From positions 62,001 through 126,000 of the forward strand of contig NMRA01000646.1 in NCBI GenBank assembly GCA_002633005.1: a DNA stretch of 64,000 nt, written 5' to 3'. Of this stretch, positions 27,801-36,800 are shown in pieces. Numbering within the stretch: position 1 is the stretch's first letter; the number at the start of each line of letters is the position of its first letter. Under the pieces are notes generated by a model that saw only the letters and a program-made list of their open reading frames with translations, had not been told where the DNA came from and searched no databases. Source of the DNA: Phoronis australis. Lineage: Eukaryota > Phoronida > Phoronidae. Both the position numbers and the translations under genes were made by a program.

Positions 27801-30800
27801 GCAAAACGGTTTACCTTCGTGAGTCCTGCAGTTAACTTGTTGATAACGATGTGAACCACCACTTCATCATACAACCGGGGACCCCTAGCGACTGGAGCTT
27901 GAGACAGTCCATCCGACAGTGAGGGAGTGTCTGACACAAGGCATCTACCAAAGGACAAATTACAATGAAACACATCCCTGATTTTTGTAACTATAAAGGC
28001 AACCCTTTGCATATTCAAATTTTACAAACGCATGGAAATTTATCAATCCATGATTGAAACAATCAAGTGCTTTAGGAATGTCATATAGTTTCACATTCAA
28101 TGTGAGAAGATCTCACCACAATGAATCCTTCCAAATCTCATCAAATGATTTTCAGACATCAGCTGCAGACTTTGTAGAGTCTCTAAAATCTAGTTTACTT
28201 GGTTCAACTCAGAAGAGACAACTCAAAGGTAAGAACACACTAACCCCTGCCACACCTGTGAAAGATTGTCAAACATCCACAGCACAGACTTCAGTATCTC
28301 CTTAACCTAGTTCAGTTTTTTCAATTTGAGACTATCTGAATTTAAGAATATCTCAACCCTGTCATACCTCAGTGAAGGATTCTCAATTATCTGCAACACA
28401 GACTTCAGTATTTCCAGATCCTGGTTCAGTTTGTTCAACTCCTCGACCTCGGCTCCGTCCAGTTCTACGTCAGGATCATCCACACGTAGTTCCTCCTGCC
28501 GTAGAACAAGCGCCCTATGTTTGTGCTTGTACTCCTCCAAACTGGTGAAGAACTTGTCTACGATCTCCGCCTCCACCTTGCCATCTCGGATGTCGTAGTA
28601 TCTGTGAATAGCAAACTATTAAGATAAAGTCTCACCCATTTCTGATAAAAGCTACTACAAATGGATCATTTTCATTTAATTTCAAAGGGTACTAAAATGC
28701 TGTTGTGAATGCCCACTATTTCTCTGATCACTATCTGATAGTAGCTATAGTGTAGAAAGAATTTAAGTGAGTGCTTCTTTCACTTATCTATCATATTGTG
28801 TCCTAAATTACTGAGATTTTACCATATACAACATCATTACTGTTAGAAGGAAGCTCATGGAGTGACTTTTACTCTGATTAAAGTCAGTTGTCAAAAAAAG
28901 ACAATCTTGGCAGCAAAAGTGTATTTGTGGCTATTTCAAGAGGATACTTTATTTCTAGTAATTTTAAACTGCCAACAGGTGTCACTATCTGCAGTTGGTA
29001 CTCACAGCTTCAGTCTTGGTTTCAACACGTCCTGGCAGTAGGAGTAGTCTTCATCATCGTCCTCATCCCAGCCCCTCCAGATGAACTTGTAGAAGAACCT
29101 GCAAGCCAATCACAGTAGTCTGCGGATGACTAGTCGTAGTCATGCACCAGGCACTCGTAATTGTCCCTGACATGTTTCGTAACTAACCTAGCTAAAACAG
29201 CTACAAAAAGCTATTGGCCGGTGATGACAAAAAGCAATAATATCCATCCAAGTGCTATTTTCATTATCATTCTACCAACCTGAACCTCAACAGAAAAAAA
29301 ATCAAAAAAATATAATTTGTAGAAAGCCTATGGCCTTTTCCCACCCTTTTTGCTAATGCCGTTACGCAGTACTTGGGTTCTCATTGAAGGTGACGCTACT
29401 AAAATATGTGACAAGGAACTATGAATGGAGATAGACATTTAGTAGGAACATCATCATATATAGGTATAGTAATGGAAAACGGGCAGAATTCGGACAATCA
29501 GAATCCTTTCACGGAATTTATATATTTCAGTAGTAGTTACCAAATTCTAATACTTTGGTTGCTAATTACCCAAAATTAAGAATGTAACCTACCAACGGAA
29601 ATGCGAGGTCTCCGTGTGAGGTGTACAGGTGAGCTCACCTGAAGTGTTTCATACATTTTGCACATGGTACACGGACCAGCTCACCTGAGGTGTTGTATAC
29701 ACAGTGTATATGGTATATAGGCCAGCTCACCTACGGTGCTCAATACAACCTGTACAGAGTATATAGGCCAGTTCACCAGAGGTGTTCTACACACAGTGTA
29801 TATTGTATATAAGCCAGCTTACCTGAGGTGTTCAATACACACTGTACATGCTATATAGGCCAGCTCACCTAAGGTGGCATATACACTGTACATATAATAT
29901 ACGCCAGCTCACCTGAGGTGTTCTATACACACTGCAATCTCCTGTTGCTCCTTCTCTTCACTGAACACAGGGTGAAGCTCAACCAGTGCCACCTGGTGGT
30001 CGGTTGCCTCCAGACTATTACGTAATTGGTCACTGGTCACTTTAGGGTTATCACACTGGAACGGCTCCGCCAGAATAATGCGGGCCTTGAACTCGTTGGA
30101 TGACCGCTCATATACCTACAATCAAAAACACCCATTAGAAAATACCTTCTGTTAGTAGTTTAAATAAAATTGGTGGTGCAAAGACAGTTGAACAAAATTT
30201 CAAATAAAGGCTAAAAAATGTTTATTATGGTGCGAATTTATTCAAAAAGTAAAAACACCAGCATGCCAGTGCCCAGTTTTATCAAAGATCATACATGTCA
30301 AGTGGTCTTGTGGTAGGCTCACGACTATCAACTAGTCTAAAGTGTAAACCATAGACTGAATTCACACCTTACTACCGATTTCAGAAACCACTGTGATGAA
30401 CAGCATCACCTATGACTGACCATTCAACCTTTGAAAAACTTCACAAATTGTCGTCAACGTGACAAAATTTTTATTGTGCATGACAAATGTGCTGGAGAGA
30501 TGAAATAAGTGACAGCAACTGTTTGAGGCGAATTTGGAGGGTAAATGTTTCTCACAACCCCCCTTCCAGACGTGAAAACATTACTTTGCCTATATTTCAC
30601 TACTACTTCTTCAAAACCTCATAACGATAGCAATCTAACACTTTTGACCAAAATTATCTAAAAAAATAGGTCAACGCTATATACCTTTGCAATAAAAATT
30701 AATATTTTCATTTAATGAGCTATTCCACAAGCTCACTGTAACCTCGTACCTGCACCACTACATCAAAGTGTTCCTGAACACCTGCGCAGTGGACACTTGA

Positions 30801-33800
30801 TTTCCATATTGCTGTCCAGCCTATGCCCACCCAGAGGTCAACAAACACACGAAGGTATTCGGTCACTTTACTTGGCTTGCAGTCCACTGTGAACAGAGAA
30901 AGACTGAGCAGGTATACACACAACTTGTCATGCACTTGTAACAGCGCAAGTCTCCACTGAACATCAAAAATGTGTATTTCATCTCATCAGGTATACGTTT
31001 CAGTTCAGTTACACATGATAACGATCAATTTTCATGAAGGCAAAGGAAGGAAAAACCCTTCTCCTAAGCCTGTCGCTAGCAAAGTGCCCGACACATACAG
31101 CTGCGCCCGCATGCCAACGTAACAAAGGCGCACTGAGACGCAACAAAGACATTAGCATAAGAATAACTGAACATTTGCAACTAAATAAGAATAATAAGCG
31201 TTACTAACGTCCCGTCACACACTGATCACAAGCACACATCTGAATATGGCAGTTCAAAAGTCACTTGATTGTAAAAGCATCATTTTTACCAAGAAAGGCA
31301 AGTCACTTTATTGCGAAAGTAGTATTCTCACCAAAGAAGGCAAGGATGTTCAGGGACACAATCAAATTTGAACCCATACAGTCCTCAAGATTTGACCATA
31401 TTGTATCAATTTTCAAACAAGTGTCCAGTGCAATGCTGGACAGATTGGTGGACACAAAATATCACGTGTGGTCAATTCATCAAAATTTCTGCTAGTCACT
31501 GGCCAGGAAGAAACATTTTACACATGGTTGGACAGATCTGGTAAGAATATTGTCATAAACAGACAACTATGTGATGTAGTATTTATAATTTTAGTATTTA
31601 TAATCTTAGTATTTATAATTTTCTGTTGGAATCAAACTGAGTGGCCCAACATATCTTGTTCTGTGACGGAAGTAGTCGGCATTTATTCGGCAAATCTCAA
31701 ATTCAACAAACCTTTTGACAAACCATTAACTCAAGACAACATTTATGACCAAAGAACTGCTTGGGTGTGGCTGGCCAGACATTCTCACGAAATTTTTAAC
31801 ACAAAAAAATCAAGTAATCAAGCTGCACACTAAATAAAAAGACAAAGTTTCTTTTAGTGCCAACAAACAGCTGGCTACATGACCCTTATAAATGGAGACC
31901 CAAGCTCTGTGACATTCCGAAACAACCAACTCAACTTACAAGCAAATAGTGTGAGCTAATGTGCAGGAGACACTACATATATGAAAATGTCAGCGCCTAG
32001 TTCCACATTTGCATGTGAACTCGTGACATTGTTAGAGAATGACTGGGCGAGAAATGCTTTGGACTAAGACTTTTATGACAACATTATAATGCATGTCCTT
32101 GTCGTGGGAAGATTATTTCAACCACTTACATAAAGTTTCTTGATACATGGCCAGCCTGTCATCGTACGTGAGTCGGTCTGGTCCACCGAACACTTTAGGA
32201 AGCTTGATGTTCTCGTCGTTGCTGTTATGATTAATACTGTACGCCTGCATACTTGTCCGCTGATCAGACGATGATATGGTCTGAAACAAAAAAGTGTATA
32301 AATGTAGTTGACATAATGTGCAGTACAGAGATCTCTAGCTCCATACAATGCAGTCATTTATCCAGTGCCCAATGTTGCATGATCTTACAAAAACTTGCAA
32401 ACTAGTTTCTATTCAATTCAACACTTACAGAACTTCACTTGTCAACACTACCACAGGCAGAGCAGTAGTGCTGGTAAAAGAAACTTATCACAAACACTTA
32501 ACTGTTACAGCATAAAAGGTTGCAGTTTAGACATACTAGTAGGAAGCAATAGGGGCTAACAATTCTGATCGAGATCTGAAAATGATTTTTAATTTTACCT
32601 CAGGGCACAGCTAAATACGATGTCCAGTTCACTGTTGTAGTGCGGCAAAGTGGCTATTGCTATATATGAATTGCCTACATGCCAAGCACTACAGCTATAA
32701 ACTAGTCTATGGACCTGATGATTTAATTCGTAGACTGTAATACTTCCATGGACTTCTTCCTAAAGTTTAAATATATTAATTACTGACTGATCGACTGTGT
32801 TCCTTGTTCCTGATTGAAAATGGCCAACCAGCATGAAAACATTACCAGTACAGACTACCATAACAGCCAGACACCAAGCATATTTCATCTTGATGCAGGA
32901 GCAATTATTGCCCCTATAAACTGCTGACCGTGAAACGGTTGCACATTCACAACACAGGGTAATTACAACACAGGGTAATTACAACACAGGGTAATTTACA
33001 AGTTAACAATATTAGTAAGAAGGATAAGACAGAAAATTAGAATGCCTCATTTAGAGGGTGAACTCCAAGAATATCCATTATTGTACCCAGTTAACTAGTC
33101 CCAAGTAACATCATTTCTAAAACCTAGGAAGACCACAGTGACAATCACTCATGACAGACGTGACAATGTTGCAGCTCAAACTGATGCCTGCAGCAAACTG
33201 GAGCTACCATTATTAAGTTTCTAAATTACTGCCAGTGGTTTATTCGTTTTTTAACAGTCATAAGAATTTAAACCGATGACAATGAGTGTGAGGTGGAGCA
33301 CCATAGTTTCTCNGACCACGTTGTATCAATTTTCAAGCAAGTGTCCAGTGCAAGCTGGACAGATAGGTGGACACAAAATATCATGTGTGGTCAATTCATC
33401 AAAATTTCTGCTAGTCACTGGCCAGGAAGAAACATTTTACACATGGTTGGACAGATCTGGTAAGAATATTATCATAAACAGACAACTATGTGATGTAGTA
33501 TTTATAATTTAGTATTTATAATCTTAGTATTTATAATTTTCTGTAGGAATCAAACTGAGTGGCCCAACATATCTTGTTCTGTGACGGAAGGAGTTGGCAT
33601 TTATTCGGCAAATCTCAAATTCGACAAATCTTTTGACAAACCATTAACTCAAGACATTTGTGACCAAAGAACTGCTTGGGTGTGGCTGGCCTGATGTTCT
33701 TACGAAATTTTTAACACAAAACATCAAGTAATCAAGCTGCCTAAAAAGACAAAGTTTCTTTCAGGGCCAACAAACATCTGGCTACATGACCCTTATAAAT

Positions 33801-34194
33801 GGAGACCCAAGCTCTGTGATATTATCAAACAACCAACTCAAGCAAATATGCGTGGATTGAAGAGAAACCAGAGTATAGTATGAGCTAATGTGCAGGAGAC
33901 ACTACGTTTATGAAAACGTCAGCCCCTAGTTCCACATTTGTTTGAACTCGCGACATTGTTAGAGAGTGACTGGGCGAGAAATGCTTTTATGACAACATTA
34001 TAATGCATGTCCTTGTCATGGGAAGATTATTTCAACCACTTACATAAAGTTTCTTGATACATGGCCAGCCTGTCATCGTACGTGAGTCGGTCTGGTCCAC
34101 CGAACACTTTAGGAAGCTTGATGTTCTCGTCGTTGCTGTTATGATTAATACTGTACGCCTGCATACTTGTCCGCTGATCAGACGATGATATGGT
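15810..34194 (-). CDS. SHCBP1: SHC SH2 domain-binding protein 1 (nessun dorma family)
   Basis: Coding exons, right to left: 34044-34194 (or its duplicate 32130-32280), 30750-30886, 29913-30115, 29006-29098, 28368-28601, 27815-27944, 27108-27255, 17964-18217, 17482-17607 and 15810-16067 (TGA at 15810-15812). Every junction keeps frame. From the ATG inside the first listed exon this gives 567 residues; the human protein has about 672, and the true N-terminus may lie further upstream. Family landmarks are DRLAMYQETL, ARIILAEPFQCDNP, FIWRGWDEDDDED, LQIIENPSLR, CHQGDTVLLYPGIYHSNL and HIHHCGG. The C-terminal half is a right-handed beta-helix. Known relatives bind SHC1 and the centralspindlin component RACGAP1 and act at the midbody in cytokinesis. 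A + strand gene lies in the 18218-27107 intron. Three exons are followed by tandem copies of their own 5' splice site. Confidence 0.92.
16150..16330. repeat. dispersed repeat plus short tandem repeat
   Basis: The sequence from ACATATGTCC through CGCAAGCTCGTTACCAGAGA to AAGGTCATTTATTA is the reverse complement of a copy at about 25930-26036. It then continues as three loose units of about 33-40 bp (AAGTAAGGTCATTTATATGA-like, 16225-16330). Element class unknown. Confidence 0.5.
17164..17482 (-). repeat. minisatellite of about 66 bp derived from the SHCBP1 exon-17482 splice donor
   Basis: Four intronic units precede (in + coordinates) the true exon end. ACTCACCTG, the complement of CAG|GTGAGT, recurs at 17209, 17340, 17408 and 17476 (true donor); the unit at 17275 has a destroyed donor (ACTCCGCTG). 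Each unit also repeats about 27 nt of exon 3' end (GCGCCACCTCCCAGCACATT-like) and about 40 nt of intron (AAACTACACTCAAATGGCTC-like). Spacing is 65-68 bp. Confidence 0.85.
17671..17895. repeat. 116-bp tandem duplication
   Basis: Two nearly identical units begin AGAAATCAYACRAGCAAACT at 17671 and 17787 and run through TATCTGATTTTGAAGATT to ACATGTCACA. They lie in the SHCBP1 intron between exons 17964-18217 and 17482-17607. No splice-site consequence is apparent. Confidence 0.85.
18595..19090. repeat. dispersed repeat with CTAGGGG-type motif, two units
   Basis: CCCTAGGGGGCACCACAGTAG (from about 18614) and CACTAGGGGCACAGCAGTAG (about 18904) head two loosely similar units roughly 290 bp apart. A GTAGGCGCATACAAATAAAA tail lies at about 19076. 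Comparable motifs occur at about 26179 and 26709. It resembles a common marine-invertebrate non-autonomous repeat; class not determined. Confidence 0.4.
19983..20271. mobile_element. MITE family A, copy 3, inverted
   Basis: Reverse-complement orientation relative to 1846-2106. Shared blocks are TTTGCTCAAGGTTGGAGCAT, TGTCCCAAATTCTAGA (twice) and the end GTTGGAGAATTTTTACC. It lies in the large SHCBP1 intron. The left end is diverged and approximate. Confidence 0.65.
21102..21127. other. assembly gap before poly-G
   Basis: Twenty-six Ns are followed by a run of G. This is a homopolymer break inside the large SHCBP1 intron. Confidence 0.95.
21670..23829 (+). CDS. secreted coiled-coil protein with one C-terminal CCP/sushi domain
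   Basis: Two exons: 21670-21948 (donor AAG|GTAGGG) and 23059-23829 (acceptor TTTTCAG, stop TAG). Both are phase 0 at the junction, giving 349 residues. Residues 1 to about 23 look like a signal peptide (MSPIGVVCAGTVLAVFSL then a CQ). A short Cys cluster (AKCGCKFKMC) follows. Residues about 95-275 are a long Gln/Glu/Lys-rich heptad region of the kind that oligomerises. Residues about 284-346 carry four cysteines in CCP order with FKCDPGF, a Trp, and a closing PLC. CCP modules bind complement components, glycans or other proteins. The gene lies antisense within a SHCBP1 intron. If the exon-1 donor is not used, a 128-residue Cys-containing protein ending at 22056 results. I recognise no named orthologue. 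Confidence 0.72.
24138..24506 (-). mobile_element. LINE fragment (region after the reverse transcriptase core)
   Basis: The open frame contains ILKNYGGELLWSCNFK, CDQIIWHNREI and SLYYKEFAKNGLCFIN, typical of the C-terminal part of non-LTR retrotransposon polyproteins (order: ..QIIWNN.. then ..FYK.W...G..FI.DL). It is truncated at both ends, and a single N at 24151 interrupts the frame. Its right part is folded into the palindrome at 24387-24500. Confidence 0.7.
24387..24500. repeat. near-perfect palindrome, 50-bp arms, 15-nt loop
   Basis: Arm 24387-24436 (CTTGAGGATATATTGTGGAT onward) and arm 24452-24500 are reverse complements with one single-base length difference. The spacer is GAAGTCTTTTAACCC. 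The arms are LINE-derived. Confidence 0.9.
25475..26040. repeat. two adjacent dispersed-repeat fragments
   Basis: Positions 25509-25551 match the arm repeat at the window's left edge (AAACTGGTTCTCAAAATTC). Positions about 25930-26036 match 16150-16275 in reverse orientation (GGTAACGAGCTTGCG then GGACATATGT). The sequence between them, including an open frame at 25601-25885, has no recognisable product. Confidence 0.45.
26640..27089. repeat. dispersed element with GGACGCC/GGAC tandem core
   Basis: The left part has AACAAGAGCAACGCAGAGCG then ATGCGCCCACA; the right end has TGTGGGCGCAT, a short inverted match. The core at about 26975-27042 is a run of GGACGCC-type heptamers changing to GGAC tetramers. 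The sequence AATTTCATGAACATATGTCA precedes the core. A 5' fragment of the same family lies at 39348-39400 (AACAAGAGCAACACATAGCG). A single N at 26894 marks a join. The right end is about 20 bp from the SHCBP1 exon 27108-27255 donor. Confidence 0.6.
28230..28368 (-). repeat. tandem duplicate of the SHCBP1 exon-28368 3' end and donor
   Basis: Intronic 28230-28325 aligns with 28342-28440 at an offset of 112 bp. ACAGACTTCAGTATYTCC, a TTCAGTTTNTTCAA block and the donor region (CACAG|GTGTGG against the true GAG|GTATGA) all match. About 70 nt of exon plus about 45 nt of intron were duplicated. A weaker third unit may lie near 28100-28215, where the minus strand reads TTGTG|GTGAGATC. Confidence 0.7.
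29630..29913 (-). repeat. 46-bp minisatellite derived from the SHCBP1 exon-29913 splice donor
   Basis: Six intronic units, with unit starts at 29677, 29723, 29769, 29815 and 29861 plus a first unit near 29631, end at the true exon (CAGCTCACCTGAGGTGTTCT from 29905). Each unit carries the complement of CACCTCAG|GTGAGCTGG followed by about 25 nt of TATA/GTAC-rich sequence. All seven sites keep GT; the 29815 unit reads CAG|GTAAGCT. Confidence 0.9.
32130..32280 (-). other. SHCBP1: duplicate copy of the SHCBP1 N-terminal exon
   Basis: It is the same 151-bp exon as 34044-34194, with intact TTTCAG acceptor and GTAAGTGG donor. The length is 3n+1, so including both copies in one mRNA would shift the frame. 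If real, the two must be used alternatively. It contains an in-frame ATG at 32248-32250 (MQAYSINHN). Confidence 0.75.
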
Positions 34195-34528
34195 CTGAAA
34201 CAACAAAAGTGTAGTTGACATAACGTGCAATTAATTAAAGATCTCTCGCTCCATACAATGCAGTCATTTATCCAGTGCCCAATGTTGCATGATCTTACAA
34301 AAACTTGCAAACTATTTTCTATTCAATTTAACATTTACAGAACTTCACTTGTCAACACTACCACAAGCAGAGCAGTAGTGCTGGTAAAAGAAACTTATCG
34401 CAGACACTTAACTGTTACAGCATAAAAGGTTGCAGTTTAGACATACTAGTAGGAAGCAATAAGGGCTAACAATTCTGATCGAGATCTGAAAATGATTTTT
34501 AATTTTACCTCAGGGCACAGCTCAATAC

Positions 34529-34816
34529 TAGAGAATAGTTTATGTGACACGCGATTGCACTGTCGTGTCACGTCAGCCGTTAAGGTGTCCTCACGTTTGC
34601 GCAGTACATTTCTACACAAAACCAGATAAGTGCTGGTGAGTTCTTTTATTTGTCTATTTTCTGGCGCATACGTGTATTAGCCGTTATTATTACTTATCAT
34701 TCGTTGATTATAGAGAGTTCACTTCACAGTATCTATATATTAATTTTGTATGTTTCAGACGGACATTTGTCTTGCTTAATAAAGCATCGTTAGAAAAACG
34801 CGAGGGTTATTGTCTA
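34529..34816. mobile_element. 288-bp insertion with short inverted ends and target-site duplication
   Basis: The insertion starts TAGAGAATAG and ends TTATTGTCTA, an imperfect 10-bp inverted repeat. It is flanked by AATAC on both sides (34524-34528, 34817-34821). Unit 1 shows the empty site at 32611-32620 (CTAAATACGA). Inside are an inverted pair GTGACACG/CGTGTCAC and AATAAAGC near the right end. A solo LTR or a MITE both fit. An 8-bp duplication (CTMAATAC) is an alternative reading. Confidence 0.7.
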
Positions 34817-35641
34817 AATACGATATCCAGTTCACTGTTGTAGTGCGGCAAAGTGGCTATTGCTATATATGAATTGCCTACATGCCAAGTGCTACAGCTA
34901 TAAACTAGTCTATGGAGCTGATGAACTAATTCGTAGACTGTAATACTTCCATGGACTTCTTCCTAAAGTTTAAATATATTAATTACTGACTGAGCGACTG
35001 TGTTCCTTGTTCCTGATTGAAAATGGCCAACCAGCATGAAAACATTACCAGTACAGACTACCATAACAGCCACACACCAAGCATATTTCATCTTGATGCA
35101 GGAGCAATTATTGCCCCTATAAACTGCTGACCGTGAAACGGTTGCACATTCACAACACAGGGTAATTACAACACAGGGTAATTTACAAGTTAACAATATT
35201 AGTAAGGAGGATAAAAGAGAAAATTAGAATGCCTCATTTAGAGGGTGAACTCCAAGAATATCCATTATTGTACCCAGTTAACTAGTCCCAAGTAACATCA
35301 TTTCTAAAACCTAGGAAGACCACAGTGACAGTCACTCATGACAGACGTGACAATGTTGCAGCTCAAACTGATGCCTGCAGCAAACTGAAGCTACCGTTAT
35401 TAAGTTTCTAAATAACTGCCAGTGGTTTATTTGTTTTTTAACAGTCATAAGAACTGAAATTGATGACAATGAGTGCGGGGTGGAGCAACATAGTTTCTCA
35501 GGACACTTCACTCGTGTGATAAATCCATATAATCTGCACAAATGAGCATTCATTGCACGGTTAACATCGGTTCTGATATGATAATTAAGCATTAAAAAAT
35601 CCATAAACCATTAGCAGTAATTTGGTAACTTATGGTAGCCT

Positions 35642-35818
35642 CAGTTTGGCACAGGCATCAGTATAACCTGCACTGATGAGATATAGCGGTCCCTGATTTT
35701 GAGAAAAAGGCAATCACTGAATAACGCCAAATAAAGGGCGTTATTCAGTTGATGGAACTAGTTCTCAAAATCTGGGACCGCTGTATCGGACCAGTACTCA
35801 CCAACCTGCGCCAAACTG
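35642..35818. mobile_element. foldback element, arms about 85 bp
   Basis: CAGTTTGGCACAGG at the left is mirrored by CCTGCGCCAAACTG at the right. Inner blocks AGCGGTCCCTGATTTTGAGA and ACTGAATAACGCC are mirrored by TCTCAAAATCTGGGACCGCT and GGCGTTATTCAGT around an 8-nt loop. A further partial start, CAGTTTGGCGCAGGCATCAG, lies at 35832. Related arm fragments are at 1-45 and 25509-25551. The terminal CAGT and full-length hairpin form suggest a non-autonomous DNA element. Confidence 0.75.
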
Positions 35819-36404
35819 AAGTGTTCCAAATCAGTTTGGCGCAGGCATCAGTTTGGGTTGCAATTTTGTCACTGACAGCATGTGCTTCACTGCTTGGTCT
35901 GGTGTCGGCGAACTGGCCTCTCTACCATACACAACTTCACAAGTCAGATTTAACGTTACTCTTTTAACTGTTTAAGCCTAAATCACAACTGCATATTCTG
36001 TTGTGGTAAAACATGCCAAATGATCACTTACAGCACAACAGAATGGTACTTCTGTAGGCCAACAAATATGAAACCCGTCTGTGACTGAACTGTGAGTGTG
36101 ATGAGCTGACGGAAGTCGCACAGGCCAACGACAAGATTTGAAATTTCCGCTTTCTCGTTAAAGCGACACCTGGTGGTGAAAGCTGTTGAAGCGCAGTGAT
36201 AAGATCTACACCTTCTTTGTAGCCCGAGTTTAAATTCATGTAAAAATGTGAAGTAGATTTTCCTTTTTTTAAACATATGCAACTAAAATATCGCACCACT
36301 GACTCCATTTTTAAAAAAATAACAGACCAGAATCAACCATGTCTCAGTCACGGATCACCTGCATTGGTCCGACTAGCAGTGCGGACTCCCGGGGTGGCCC
36401 GCCG

Positions 36405-36800
36405 NNNNNNNNNNNNNNNNNNNNNNNNNNNNNNNNNNNNNNNNNNNNNNNNNNNNNNNNNNNNNNNNNNNNNNNNNNNNNNNNNNNNNNNNNNNNNNNN
36501 NNNNNNNNNNNNNNNNNNNNNNNNNNNNNNNNNNNNNNNNNNNNNNNNNNNNNNNNNNNNNNNNNNNNNNNNNNNNNNNNNNNNNNNNNNNNNNNNNNNN
36601 NNNNNNNNNNNNNNNNNNNNNNNNNNNNNNNNNNNNNNNNNNNNNNNNNNNNNNNNNNNNNNNNNNNNNNNNNNNNNNNNNNNNNNNNNNNNNNNNNNNN
36701 NNNNNNNNNNNNNNNNNNNNNNNNNNNNNNNNNNNNNNNNNNNNNNNNNNNNNNNNNNNNNNNNNNNNNNNNNNNNNNNNNNNNNNNNNNNNNNNNNNNN
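36405..36800. other. assembly gap, 396 Ns
   Basis: The gap is in the CpG-rich region likely to hold the SHCBP1 5' exon. Sequence to its left reads, on the - strand, through ACCAATGCAG|GTGATC, a possible donor. Confidence 0.95.

Larger units (their letters stand above)
31394..35503. repeat. tandem duplication of about 1.9 kb, two units, containing an SHCBP1 exon
   Basis: Unit 1 is about 31394-33313 and unit 2 about 33314-35503. Unit 2 holds an extra 288-bp insertion. Both start GACCAYRTTGTATCAATTTT and end near TGGAGCAMCATAGTTTCTC. Introns differ by scattered substitutions and indels, and the 17-bp ACACAGGGTAATTACA repeat is present three times in unit 1 and twice in unit 2. The 151-bp exon is identical in both (32130-32280 and 34044-34194). 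The only N in the interval, 33313, lies exactly at the junction. Confidence 0.9.

Noticed and set aside
29630-29913. Regularly spaced repeats resembling a CRISPR array
   Set aside because: Units are contiguous 46-bp tandem repeats without unique spacers, lie in an animal intron, and include exon sequence.
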